DNA of 64,000 nucleotides, taken from Tetrapyrgos nigripes (Eukaryota; Basidiomycota; Agaricomycetes; Agaricales; Campanellaceae). This document shows, in pieces, positions 1-11,584 of this stretch (position 1 is the first letter of the stretch; each line of letters opens with the position of its first letter). The notes beneath the pieces were generated by a model, which worked only from the letters and a program-made list of their open reading frames with translations, was not told the DNA's origin and searched no databases. The translations under genes were made by a program, and so were the position numbers. The stretch covers positions 620,001-684,000 of the forward strand of contig JAACJM010000023.1 of NCBI GenBank assembly GCA_013368315.1, given 5' to 3'.

Positions 1-605
1 TGGAAAAAGGATCTATTTTCTTGACTCTAGTTACATACAAGCATGGTCCGGAATAACTAAGTCTAAGTACATATAATGGAGCATCCCACACTCCAAATAA
101 AAGTAGTTCTCAGTGTGACTGCAAAACAAAAAAAGCGAGTCAGTGGCTGCTAAGGAGGCTACCAGATCAGAAGAAACTTAATGTGCTAGGGATTCAGCCA
201 ACTCTGAGTCTGACGAAGAAACAATGTTGAAGTCACTTGCAGAAGTAAGGAGGAAACCGTTCAAGAGACGAACTCACCACATTGAGGACTTCAATATTAG
301 ACAGTTGTCCAGCACTCACAATTGGATGGCAAGGAGGGGAATGGTGGTTGAGGGAGAAGATGACTTTCGCTTACTGACTGCCAGCTGGCAGCCTTTTAGC
401 GGGATGCTTTGGGGATGCTTACTCAATGGTTCCCACCATGCTGGCGCTGACGAGGAACTTCAAACGTTGGAAGTCCCCATCGCTTGGCTGGTGCTCAGCT
501 TAGTGCCCGTCTTAAACGTCCTTTCATCATGCACTGTCTGTTGCACTGCATGAAAGGTCTGCTGACAACAAATAAGGTACTGGAGATCTTAGGAGTCCAT
601 GTGGC
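1..605. other. Left flank, no supported gene
   Basis: This stretch lies outside element 1. It contains an open frame at 224-553 on the plus strand (109 codons), but I recognise no domain and see no convincing splice structure around it, so I do not call a gene. The last bases (606-612) form the left copy of the direct repeat that flanks element 1. Confidence 0.5.
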
Positions 606-612
606 TTCAGTC
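606..612. repeat. Direct repeat (target duplication) of element 1, left copy
   Basis: The heptamer TTCAGTC directly precedes the left TIR, which starts TACCGTTGCC at 613. The same heptamer follows the right TIR at 15711-15717. It is either a 7-bp duplication or a 6-bp duplication with one chance base. Confidence 0.75.
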
Positions 613-1165
613 TACCGTTGCCCTCAAGGACATGGTCTAATTTCCCTGCGCCAATGTCGACTTGGCACATCAGCACCTGGGTCCGTTACAGCGTGACATC
701 AAACGACGCGCAATGTGTGGACTTAGTCTATGGACTGGGTTCAAGTGAGTACCATGGCGGGGAGATGACAAAGCGCTCGAGACATTGTAGATGGAGAGCG
801 GAAGGAGGGGGAGATCGCGTAACTTGGAAGACAGTTTAGTATCATCCCAACCATCCTGTAATGTTTTAATTTACACCGTTCTGGAGGGAACATGCTGCAG
901 GGAGCTCAAGGTAGCTATACCAAAATTCGAAATAAATCGGAATATTTTGAGAAACATTCGGGATGGAAACGGAAACTGGCTAGGCCAAGTATTTGATGAT
1001 TCTGGTTCAGATAAAGAAAGTGGGAGGGTTGTGGATGAAGGGCAGAACGCGCTCAGAAGCCGGGCTTCCAAGAACGGATATTTACGTGATAGGAAATATC
1101 TGAGACGCGTCCAGAACGCGTCTGCCTGTGATAAGTATGCGCAACAGCCCACTGGACTTGGTATA
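613..1165 (+). repeat. Left terminal inverted repeat of element 1
   Basis: This stretch matches the reverse complement of roughly 15235-15710. The outermost 90 bases differ at very few positions. Further in, shared blocks include one around 920-985 encoding the same chance peptide (KFEINRNIL) on both arms, and one around 1045-1135 with 'AGAACGCGCTC' and 'ACGCGT' motifs. The open frames here (484-696, 791-1186) are side effects of the repeat and are not genes. Confidence 0.8.
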
Positions 1166-2877
1166 CTCCTACCTCAACAGCTCTGAAGTTCAGTGTTCCG
1201 CTTTGTATTCATCCAGTTACAATCAAAAGGGTAGGTACCGAATGTTAACGCCAGAATCACACTATTGATTTCACTCTATAAAGTACTCGTTCAGAATGGG
1301 AGCAAACTTAAGAAAATACACGCGGAAGCATGGTTTGGAATACATCCCACACATTTTCCATTGTCAATTCAGTAATTTCAAGTGAATCATAGACCTCTTG
1401 AGCCCGCGCCGCAACTTCTGCTGGCACAAATTCAAGAAGCTCTTTTCCCCCCATTTCCTGCATGATCTCCCGCACAACAGTGACGTCAACTGGGAGTAGA
1501 TAGTTCTCACCACCCCAGGACTGATGAAGAGTGAAAGCTTCGTCCCTGGACATACCAGATGGTCCCACTTTATTTTTGTCATAACGCATCTTCACGCCGT
1601 TGCGGAATTTGATAAACTGTTTGAGCTCTTTCCGAAGAAGCACTGGCCATAGCCATTGGCAGAGCATACTAGCATGATCATCTGTTAAAGATACAAGTGA
1701 AAGATTTTTAGATGGGCTTACAAATGATTCTCGTCTTCCGGGTGGTATATACCATCATTAATTCCCTTGAGAAAGAAAATCACCGCATTATCTCCAAAAT
1801 CCAAGCGAAGCCGAAGCCAGGAACGTTCGATGGAGATGTTGTGGACGCTCCGAAGATAGACATGAGCTGGCAATTCGTCGATAGAAAAATCAGGATGAAA
1901 AATTTGACTACAAAGCAGCGAGCGTTAACGTTGGACTCATCAAGTAGTACTATAGTAGTAGTAGTACTTACCGTAATGCATTGACGAGTCCGAACAGCAT
2001 GGTGGTTTCTGAACCACAATCAGTGGTAAATTGAACAGGAGTACCTGAAAAGAGGTATCAGTAGACTTTTTTTAAAAAGCAAGGCCCATACCTCCACATT
2101 TCTCCACGAGAGAGAGGAAACAGTAAGCAATTATTACTGCCATTCGATTGCTAGGAAGAACCCATGCGTCTAAGTATTTCCCTGTGGCATCATCCACGAC
2201 GGCCCAGATTGGGAAGCCAATCTTGTAGAGCTTATCGTGTCCGTCCCCAGCCCAGCGATGATGAATAGCTATAGGAATTTTCGGAACGCGGTTGATTTTC
2301 TTGCTGGAAGGTTCCCGCTGATCAAACCCTTCAGGAGCATGCAAGTGCATGAACTCGGAGATTAATTGACTATCGCAAAAACTTGAGTGTTTGAATAGTG
2401 AATGAATACAATTCAAACACTCACCGGGGCAGATGAACATCGGAGTGAAAAGCAATCTTTGCTTGTATGGTGCGAAGTCCAGCTCGCTGCGCAGGGTCTC
2501 TTGATAACTCATTCAATACGAGCTGCTCTGCGTCTGCAAGACCTGCTGGGTCCATATCACGCATAACACCGCGACTTCCCTTCAAACCCAGAGCTTTACG
2601 CCGTTTCTTGACCGTTGAAGCACTGATATTCATGATCAGCGGCACATTGAGAGTAAGAATAAGAATAGATATATGTACCTCATCTTAATATTGTACTCGG
2701 CCTCGAGAAGCTGAGAGATCTTTCTATTATCGGTAAGTTTCTTCTTGTGGTATCCACGAAGAGCTTCTTGAAGTCGAGTGTCATCAGCGGGTACTAAGAT
2801 ATTCATCAGTGAGTGATGAAAACCACAACAATAAAGATGTTCAGGACTTACAGACATATCCATGCTGGTTTTTTCCA

Positions 2878-2887
2878 GTAGGGTTAC
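2878..2887. repeat. 10-bp target site duplication of the MULE, left copy
   Basis: GTAGGGTTAC occurs here and again at 11323-11332, immediately outside the two imperfect MULE ends. A perfect 9-11 bp duplication is the usual mark of Mutator-like insertion. Confidence 0.85.
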
Positions 2888-3900
2888 CGGGGGCGAGAAT
2901 TTACCGTGTCGCACCAGCGTGCCACCGCCGTGCCAGTGCCGTGTCAGCGTGCCACCGACGTGTCATCAGATTTAGCCGAGCCCCAGCTCAGGCACGCCGC
3001 CGATCTTCGGTCTCGAGCCACGTTGAGCTTGTTTGAGCCGTCGATCGCAACTCCTTGTGGTTTTCGTATAGCGGCTGGATAGGTAAGTTGTATTCTAAGT
3101 GTAGTAGAAAGTATGTAGACCTTAAGTACTAATATTATTTCAATTTGCCCAATCAATATGCGGACGTTGTACCCCCCGATGCTCGGGAGTAACCTATGTT
3201 ATTTTGATTTTGATTTTCAGTTTCTCTCTGCGCTGCGCAACGTATTCGGGGCTACGTTAAGCGTCCAAATTGATGGCATTCAGCCACAGTATATAATAGG
3301 CTTTTAAACGTAGTTGTGCTGCTTTCACTCGCCCCCCCGAAAAAGACAAAGTCTGTGCCGCTTTTGCAAAAATCTACTGTGCAGGTCCTAGTTAGCGTTA
3401 CCTTTAGCTTTACACATCTATGTATATTCAAATGTCTACAGGTTCTGTGTGCGCAATATGGACCTGAGCCGTATATTAAATGCGACTGACTGGGATCCGA
3501 GAGCGAGTATACAAAATGGTATGTAGATGTGTTAAAATTTTTGACTCTGTGCGCCAATAGATTCAAACATGGTTATAGAAGCTCGCTCAGGGTCATCTTC
3601 TCTGCCTACACATTTCACCAGTGACAGCAGTAATACTACACACTCTTGTGAGAACTATGACATTACATTTATACTCATATATTGACTTACTTAAATAATT
3701 CTAGCTAATAATGATATTCTTCACCCTCAAATGCACAAGATACCAATGTACCAAAATGGTTTGTAAACATCAAAACTTTTGGCCTACAAAAATAACTATG
3801 GATAATCAGGGAAACTTGTGGCTTTTGAACTAGTTCCTACTAGTGTCAGTGCCAATGCATTGCAACAATCAAGTCAAGATTCCCAGCCCATCAAGCTGTC
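2888..3900. other. 5' terminal region of the MULE, non-coding
   Basis: After the GC-rich subterminal repeats (to about 3060) this stretch is AT-rich with no coding exon I can support. It probably holds the promoter and 5' leader of the transposase gene. Short Asn/Pro-rich open frames begin near 3921. Confidence 0.5.
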
Positions 3901-3920
3901 CTTAGAGGCCATGCATACTG

Positions 3921-6900
3921 ATGTTGTACAACTTCAACTGTATCCTCGAGGTGTACAAAATAATCAAGTTATCATACACTCATGTTGTAAAATCAGGACT
4001 TTTTACCTCAACTCAAAATCCCATTGTCAACCCAAGCACAATCCACACCAGTTCTCAAAATCCAGTTATTAATCCACCAAATTCATCCAATATCATTTCA
4101 CAAAAGCCTATTATCAATCCTCCAGAGCCTCGTATGTCTCAATCTAGAGTAATTTCCATTTGAATAGTCACTGATCATTGCACATATTATATGTTATATA
4201 GACAGTGTAAATGTGCAAGGTTCCAATACCAATCCTGCATCACGAGAGCCCCCAAAAACAGTCCCACCACATAGTATGTAGTCATTTTCTCCTTGACAGG
4301 AAAGACTTGAATGCTAAAAATTTTAGGAGATATGGTTGGTCAGCCACCCAAACAAAACATACCACCTGTTGTCCAGCACAACCCAATCGCTACTAAATCA
4401 GGACCAACATTCACATGGGCACCAATTGACCTCACCAACCCAGCAAAATTGACTGCATTCGTTCCTTTGCATCCACAACCTGTTCGTGAATGTCGACAAA
4501 ACCGAGATGCTGATGCTATGTTCACTTCTCTGGATCACATGGAATGGAACGGCTGGCCCAATGGTGTCTTTGCCCTTGACTGTACTCATGCACAATATGA
4601 AGCCACCAAGAAACTCATGGTGCATTGGGCCTGTTCAAATAGTGGTGGAAGCAACCGCAAAGGTTCTTATGATGCTGATACTGTTGGAGGTGGATGGGAG
4701 AGTGTGCGCAGATGCTTGGGGGTGTTTCAGTGCACTCAAGAATCTTGCAAGGTTATCACACGGCCACAGACACACAAGGATATCTCATGGCAGCTTACAA
4801 ACTGCCAGTGCTCATGTGGTGCCTCTCTTTCCCATGTGAAGTGCCCTTCCATTGCATATATCATCACCTGGGGACGAGTGGATGGTGAAAGGAGCACCCA
4901 AAGATACAGATATATCAATGGGCTGCCCTATACACATAGCCGTCATTCCCGAGTTCTACATCTGACTGCCAAAGAGGAAGCCGATATCGGAGAGCTTGTT
5001 GAAAACAATGCCACCAAAAAACCTCTGGAGCTTCTCGTTGACCAAAAGACTGCAACTGGATATAAGCCTGGAGCCGCTTCTATTGCTCATGCAGCAAACA
5101 ACCCTGCATCTTGGAGATACCGCTTGCGTGAAATACGAGGTGCTTTGAAATTGGAAAACGGTCATACTTTCCTTGCCCAGTTCCAGGCCTGGAAGCAACG
5201 CTACAAAGGATATGTTCATATGCATGTCTGCACTGTTGGTTTTGAACCAATTACTGTCATTTCCTTCAACACAGACTGGCAGCAAGACCAGCTCCTGCCA
5301 AAAGATGCACTCACACTTCGTCTGGCACCATTGGAGGGGCTTCTCACTGATGGCGCACATAAATTCTGGTCTGCTCCAAATGCAATCCGGATCATCACTT
5401 CCGCATTTTTCCCTGTTGCCAATCTTTGGGTTCCTGGAATGTTCAGCTTTGCAGATGGTGCTACAACAGAGCACTATAAATATCATTTCATTGCTGTGTT
5501 CCAGAGTATTGCTGAGGGGGCATTAGCAAAGAACATAGAGATTACAGATGTAATGTTTGCTATGGTAAGTGATATCCACTATTTTAATATAGTATGATAG
5601 CTGAAGTCCAACACAGGTCGTGGACTTTAGTGATGCTCAGCGCCAGGGATTTGTGATTGCATTTTGCAATTTCCTATTCCAGGTTGAAAATGGACGGTGG
5701 TCTATTGAAGAGCTTCGGCAGGCTGCACAAACCTTGTTAAAAGGTTGCGAGTATCATTATGATAAATCAGTCACTCGTGTCGCACGTATTGGAGAGGTTG
5801 TATCATCTGATACCAAGGCCACCTTCAAAGAACTATGCCAAATGCTCTGAACAACCAACGATGAAGACCAGTACAAGACCACAATTGCAACAATTCGTCA
5901 GAGATGGCCCAAAGTAACACCTTGGCTTGATTGGTGGCAAGCCCCAGAGCATGCCAGGATGATATTTCCTGCATGCAGAACAATGGATCCAAATCTTGCT
6001 GCTAGACTTCCAAGTACGACAAATGGTGAAGAGGCACTGCATCCCATCATCTACCAAATTGCGGGGAAAAGCAATGATTTAGTTGCAGGTTTTGAAGGAC
6101 TAGTTCAGGTGGAAAAGTATCACCACAATTTGCATGATGTAGCTTCATGTATGTATTTCTATCTTCTGGACTTTTTCAGGATATTTACCATTACTGCAGA
6201 TGGTATGCCAATCCGATATGGTACATCTAAACATCAAAAACAACAGCTCATTACATCCTATCTTCCTGTTCCAACTCAGTCCAAACCCACACATCCTGTC
6301 TCTTCCCCGTTCAAGCGAAACTGAACCACCATGAAGGAGGGCAGAGGGCCAGACACTCAAGCAGATCTGCGAGCTGGAACTAGAAAGCGCAAAACTGCCT
6401 TTGCAGATCCATCTGAAATGGATCCTGCCACTCCTTCTAAGAAGACTAGACAGACTTCTTCAAAACACACCCAATTTCCTGCTAGCCAAATCAGCCTTGT
6501 CACTTCCCCCTCCAAGTCTCAACCATTGCCAGCCTTCCTGGGTCACACTGTTGACATCAAGCAGGTCAAGGAACTTCCATCTTTTCCTTGGAATCAGAAT
6601 TCTTGCTGGCTTGATGCAAGTCTTCATGCACTGTCTAGTGCCTTTCTACTTCATCCTCAAGCCTGGCAAGACTTTTCCACCCTTGCTGCTGTTGAGTCAC
6701 AAAGTGATTCCCCTTCCCATGCCTTTCGGCTGCATGCCATACTACATGCACAGAGACAGTGGCCAGTCTCTGCATTTCAAGGCTCTGATCATGGTCATGC
6801 AAAACAATTGGAAACACTGCGAGACAACTTCCGAGTGTATTTATCTGAGAACAGCTTGCTAGATTATGGCATACATGAGTATCAGTCTCCCTGGGTATGA

Positions 6901-9163
6901 TCTCACTGCTTATATATGTACACAAGGTTTCTGATGACAGTAATTATAGAGCTGGTATAATTCTGTGATAGCCCAATCACGATCTTCATCTTCCTACAGC
7001 CAGTTTTTTGCTGCAGTGAAACAGACTCTCTGGAGCTGTGAAACTTCAAACAATACACACTACAGGATTGAAAAACCACGAATTCAACGTATTCCGAGTG
7101 GGCCGTTTGTCCAGGACAATCATCGCTATAATAAAAAAATCAAAGATTGGATGCAGCAGCTTACTCAGCTTCAGAAGGCTATGAAGACAGACCCATATGG
7201 ATACTGCTGGCGGAACAAAAACGTTGGAGAGGAGCACATTTACTTTTGTCCTGCAGGAGCTTTGGAGATGGAATTCTGGATATCCATTCCAGTTGTGTTG
7301 ATCATTGAATCAGCAGCCGAGCATGGAAAGGCGCCACCTAATTGGGACTATCCAAAGTTGATTTATCCCAAGACAAAACGGGATGGAGAGCTGCATGGGA
7401 TGGTCTATGAGATGGCTAGCCGAATCTTTTCAAATCAGACTCATTTCATTTGCCATAGTCTTGTTGCAACACCAACTCGTAATTCTGCTGTCTTCACTTA
7501 TGACAGCATGATCAAGCAGGGTTACAGCCAGTACAATAAAGCAGGGGCAGAGCGGTTGCTGTATGGCTCAGAGCCAGAGTGTCCTGCAGGATATTCCACA
7601 CACTCAGTAGTGTATATACTAAAAGGAGGGGCACTAGCACAACAAAAGTTCCAGGAGCGGCAGTTTGATGATGCTCAGAAGATGATGAATGTGGTTTTGA
7701 ATGTAGAAGAAGCGGGCTTTGTAGAGAGAGCAAATGTTCAGGAATTATCAGCAGCTGAGAAAGCAGTATGGAGCAATAATAGGACTGCACGCGAGTTTGA
7801 GATAGGTGCTGTTTTTAATCTCTTACTGAAACATCATATTCTCATTGCAATGATTTGCAGCAGGCGCATTGGTTGTGGATGCAGTGAAGGATAGAATGGA
7901 TGTTGAAGATACCAAGGTTAGTACAACATTCTTTGTTTTGTAGCCATGGTTCTGAGACAATTGTTTCTGTGCATTCTCAGCTCAAAGATCTCCAAGAACT
8001 GTCTGGTGTAAGACATGATTTTCAAACAATGGAAACATTATGGCAAGATCAGGTCACTTGATATATTCTGCGGTCATAAATTCAATCACTGACTTGGTCT
8101 ATATCAGGATAAGACACTTGGGTCAACATTTCTTGAGGAACAAGATATCCAGAATCTCAAGAACACTCAAGTGGATGGTCACATTATAGATGCATACTTC
8201 TCTATTTATTACCGCAAAGCGGGCCAACAACTTGGACTCTACATCTTGCCAGCTATAGACAGGTACAAAAGGAATGAGTTGGCAGCATCAAAGGATCAGC
8301 ACAAAATGCTTTATGAAATGGGTGAAAGCTGTGGTGTAATATTTCTTGACATGACTTCTGGAAATATCACTGATTATATTCATCTAGCTATGGGCTGATA
8401 AATCTCCAAAAGGGATTGTGCTTCCAATGTTTGTGGATGATCATTGGATTGTTGGTACTGCAGATCTCACTTCACACAATATTGAGATATACACTACAGC
8501 ATTCAAGAATTATGGTGCTCAAAGCCCTTATCGAGACATTCTTAAAGTAAGTATTTACAGCATACTCTCAGACCAAACAGTAGATTAAGTTCATGCTAGA
8601 TTATGAAGTCTTGGATCAATTATGGATCACAAAATGTCCATGATTTTTATCCTGCTTTTCGTGAATGGAAGGTTGAAGTCCATGTGAGTACTCTGAATTT
8701 TCTGTGTATACTTCCCTTCTTGACAGGATTTTCTTAAAGTATCACACTGATCTTCCAGATCTGACAGTCAGTGGTGTCTATGTTATTGGAGTTGTTCTTC
8801 TTGTGGTTGTGAGTGGCTGTCAACCAGATCAAATTCAAGAAATTTTGGATCCCAGAATGCTGCCTCTGGTAGCTGCAGAGATAATGAGCCAGTTCCTTGA
8901 CAATGCTATCAAAGTTCCACCATTGGAACAAGAGGCTGGAATACATTTCAATATGTAAGATACCATTTGTGTTCACCTTCAAGCCAAATGCCTCAAATTT
9001 CTTTTTCAGACAATCAAACCTACTGGATACCAGGAGAAGCAAAAGACTGCAGGCCAAATTGGAAGCTGAACCACATTCCCTGAGGATGCAGAGCAAGGAG
9101 AATATCCAGACATTTAAATTGGGGAAAGGATCATACTATTGGGAAGAAATCAATGATGGTTGA
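3921..9163 (+). pseudogene. MULE transposase with GCM zinc finger, USP-like and Ulp1-like domains (decayed)
   Basis: The N-terminus is Asn/Pro-rich and its exon joins are unsure. From about 4675 there is a WRKY/GCM1-type zinc finger (FQCTQESC, then CQCSC and HVKC, then the HSRH pair). The MULE core follows, with candidate acidic residues D in 'LLTDGAHKF' (near 5350), D in 'VVDFSDAQ' (near 5625) and E in 'TTNGEEALHP' (near 6030). Next comes a ubiquitin-specific-peptidase-like Cys box 'NQNSCWLDASL' (6592-6624) with a His box 'THFICHSL' (about 7440). A C-terminal Ulp1/C48-like part follows (DGHIIDAYF near 8175, DDHWIVGTADL near 8440), in which the expected Cys position reads 'VSGVYVI' (near 8772), i.e. 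Ser. Breaks are an in-frame TGA at 5848-5850, another at 6322-6324, and a one-base shift near 8391-8396. Introns are short and GT-AG. WRKY-GCM1 fingers and captured deconjugating peptidases are both known in MULE relatives. Confidence 0.75.
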
Positions 9164-9799
9164 TTCTGTTATCGAGCTCTAAATTCCAAATAAAACAATA
9201 TTGTCATAAAGTATTCTACTAACAAAGTGATATTGTACTCCTGAGAGAGTGTGAGGTAAAAAGTCAAGTAATAGGTTGGTCAGTGGAGCCAAGTATTAGC
9301 GGTAATTATGACTCCTCTGAGATGACAGAAGATAATACTGTAAGAGGACAATTTCTTGATTTCTACCCTCAGGAGCTATTCACCTCGGCTGAACAGTGAT
9401 TTATTGTATAGACCATGTCCTCTCCCCATGTTTACACCACCTCACATAGCACTGAACCTTTTGGATGCTGAGCAGTTGCAAATGTAAGGGGACAGTTTCT
9501 TTGTTCAACATAGGAACATTATCTTCTTGGCTTCTGGAGTCTCTTTTGCCATCATGCCCTTACTCCAAATTTAATTTCTACCTGTTGGATGGATTCCCAT
9601 CTCCTCTGAAAATTTGATTTTGAGAGGGAATGTTCACTACAACTGCTTTTATAAGACTTTCTGTAAGGAGACAATTTTCTGTTTCTTCCCTATGTCCTTT
9701 GAAACTAAATTAACAGATTGAATGAAATAGTATAGTACTTATACTGGTTTGGATAAGTTGAAATTAACTATTTGTAGGAAATGGAATTTACTGGGTTAG
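9164..9799. other. MULE intergenic region between convergent genes
   Basis: No coding exon is visible here. A motif of the form TAAG-G-ACA-TTT-CT (for example TAAGAGGACAATTTCTT) occurs three times, near 9342, 9485 and 9664, about 140-180 bp apart. This suggests old internal duplication or shared 3'-end signals of the two convergent genes. Confidence 0.45.
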
Positions 9800-10802
9800 C
9801 TAAATAAGTTGCTGTAAATATACTGGTTTTTGTCTACGCGCTTCCTTTCGGATTGCCTCAAATACTTTCTTTCCCCTCTCCTTATCTGCCTTGGATTCCA
9901 TGACACGTATTAACCAGCTGGGATGAAGCACCAGCTGGATATTTGTCATTCTCTCCTGCCGGTCACTTCCAGTGAAATCAACACCACGAACAATAAAATG
10001 AGACTCTCCACCGACAACACAATAGTACACTCGTCGAACAAGCAAAACTGTGTGTTCACCAACAATGATAACCATAAGTCCTTGCTCAGTATGAGCAGAA
10101 GGCCATTGAAGTGGTCCACAGATATTGGCTGGTACAACACCAAGGCGAGGTCGGTGAGTGTTGAAGATTGCACCATCTGATACATGAACCCAGGCCTTTG
10201 CTTTTGGCTCCAATAAGCTGACTTCCAAGGTCAACCCATTTAGACGTGGATTGAGAATCCAGTGCTTGTAGAAATTCTTTGAGAATAGCATAAAATATAA
10301 AAGAATGAGTACTCACAGTGATTTCAGGCTGAGAGTCATATTGGTCAGGAGTCCATGGAGCAGCAGCAGTATTAAGGCTGTCGACATTGACGTCAGAAGG
10401 AATGGGTGTAGTACTCCGTGGAACATTGATTGGAGCAGGCCAGCATTCAGGAGAATAAGGAACTTCACAAGGCATACAACAATAACCAGGGCGAAGTGAA
10501 TATCCTTTGTGATAGTGCCGAAGCGGATCAATGTCATCTAGTGGCTGAAAATGACTGGAAGAGAGATAAGTTACATGAAGATCACATAGAGTACACACTT
10601 ACTCAACATGACGTACATGGTCATAATCTAAGTTGATGCTTGGACAGACCTGGATGCCAAATTTCTGAAGCTCGACATGGAGTTGCAAGCCACTGTAATT
10701 TGGAAATGGTCGAACATCACGAACGATACCTCTGTATCCCTTCTCGCTACCCTTGACAACATAGACATGCTGTCCAATCCAAGGTGTTCGGCCAATATTC
10801 AT
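9800..10802 (-). CDS. KOW/Spt5-like protein encoded by the MULE
   Basis: Exons 10802-10603, 10554-10317 and 10276-9800 total 915 nt, giving an intact 304-residue frame. The first exon carries a KOW-type motif as in the elongation factor Spt5: 'WIGQHVYVVKGSEKGYRGIV' followed by 'SGLQLHVELQKFG'. The middle is Pro-rich and the C-terminal exon has β-rich, Trp/Val-rich sequence ending in a basic 'EAIRKEARRQKP' helix. KOW domains bind RNA or transcription-complex surfaces, so a role in expression or handling of the element is possible but is inference. Unlike the transposase, this frame has no stop or shift. It lies inside the MULE, 637 bp from the transposase stop, on the opposite strand. It could also be a captured host gene. 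Confidence 0.75.
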
Positions 10803-11322
10803 AGGCAGTACGAGTATGTAGATTGTATGAGAACTGATTTGCGTTATGAAGAAAAGGCTGAGAGTGCGTGAAAAGGGTAAAAGAAACCGATCAATGAGCT
10901 TGCTATATTAAATGCGTCGGGCATTTGCTCGCCCGCACCTGATGCGGATGGCCCGCACATATGACATCACAGTCCAGTTTACGCTGGCACGCTGGCGACA
11001 CGGCAGTGGCACGTCACCGGCACGCCGGGTGGCACGTCAGTCCAATCACTGCCGTGCCACCCCGATAGATCTGCGTGTCGCCCGATGGATCGGGTCATAC
11101 ATTTTCGAAAGTTCAGAGTATAAATCTTACATTACTTAGATATATCCTACACTGGTACGTTATACATGGTTTATACACCTCTATTGTCTACTAATACAAC
11201 TTGAAATTTCCAGTATACTATTACTATACGTTCAGATTGTACATACATTTATGAAAACGACACGCCGACACACCATAACGGCACGGCGGCAAGCCAGGGC
11301 GACACAGTAAATTCTACATACC

Positions 11323-11332
11323 GTAGGGTTAC
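11323..11332. repeat. 10-bp target site duplication of the MULE, right copy
   Basis: This is the second GTAGGGTTAC. On the minus strand it sits inside the first exon of the interrupted integrase gene, in frame with the sequence on both sides of the insertion. Confidence 0.85.
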
Positions 11333-11584
11333 GATTGAAAGATGAATCTTTGGGTGCCTGGCTTTGAACATTCGCAGCTTCTACGCCTTCGGACTCGGAA
11401 GTGGGGGATTCCATGTTGGAACTGCAGAAAACCATGAATTCATCAACGTTTTTATCTGGCACAGTGAAGTGGTTGAGAGCGTGTGTAGGTGTTGAGCGTA
11501 TAGATAAATTTACAGCGTGTTTAAGCCAAGATGAGAATTTGAATGAATTTTTTTTCAGCATCGAGGGATTAAGAAACTCGTGTA

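Larger units (their letters stand above)
2888..11322. mobile_element. MULE-type transposon nested in the integrase gene
   Basis: The element is 8435 bp long and flanked by perfect 10-bp duplications. Its ends are imperfect inverted repeats: left 'AGAATTTACCGTGTCGC' (about 2898-2912) against the reverse complement of 11297-11313. GC-rich subterminal blocks of 'CGTGCCACCGCCGTGCC' type recur at 2911-2965 and, inverted, at 10990-11060 and 11265-11300. It encodes a decayed GCM-zinc-finger/MULE transposase with two peptidase-like domains (plus strand) and a KOW/Spt5-like protein (minus strand), arranged tail to tail. The transposase is broken, so this copy cannot be autonomous unless another copy supplies the enzyme. 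Confidence 0.85.
1308..11414 (-). pseudogene. Integrase-core (DDE) transposase gene split by a MULE insertion
   Basis: This is a retroviral-integrase-fold DDE enzyme of the agaricomycete 'integrase core domain' type. Exons on the minus strand read: 11414-11323 plus 2877-2852 (one exon, interrupted), 2793-2679, 2622-2425, 2369-2092, 2044-1972, 1907-1722 and 1668-1308, with GT-AG introns of 47-64 bp. If the MULE and one target copy are ignored, the exons total 1329 nt, i.e. 442 codons plus stop, all in frame. The likely catalytic triad is D in 'AGDGHDKL', D in 'TTDCGSET' and E in 'ISIERSW'; a conserved 'QWLWP' segment follows. A helix-turn-helix-like region (ISASTVKKRRKALGL) precedes the core. 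The start was set at the ATG at 11414; the frame stays open upstream to 11609. The 8.4 kb insert after about codon 30 should abolish a full-length product, otherwise the gene looks undamaged. Confidence 0.85.

Noticed and set aside
224..1186. Overlapping plus-strand open frames as genes
   Set aside because: They fall in the left flank and the TIR of element 1; the same chance peptides occur in the inverted copy at 15.4-15.7 kb.
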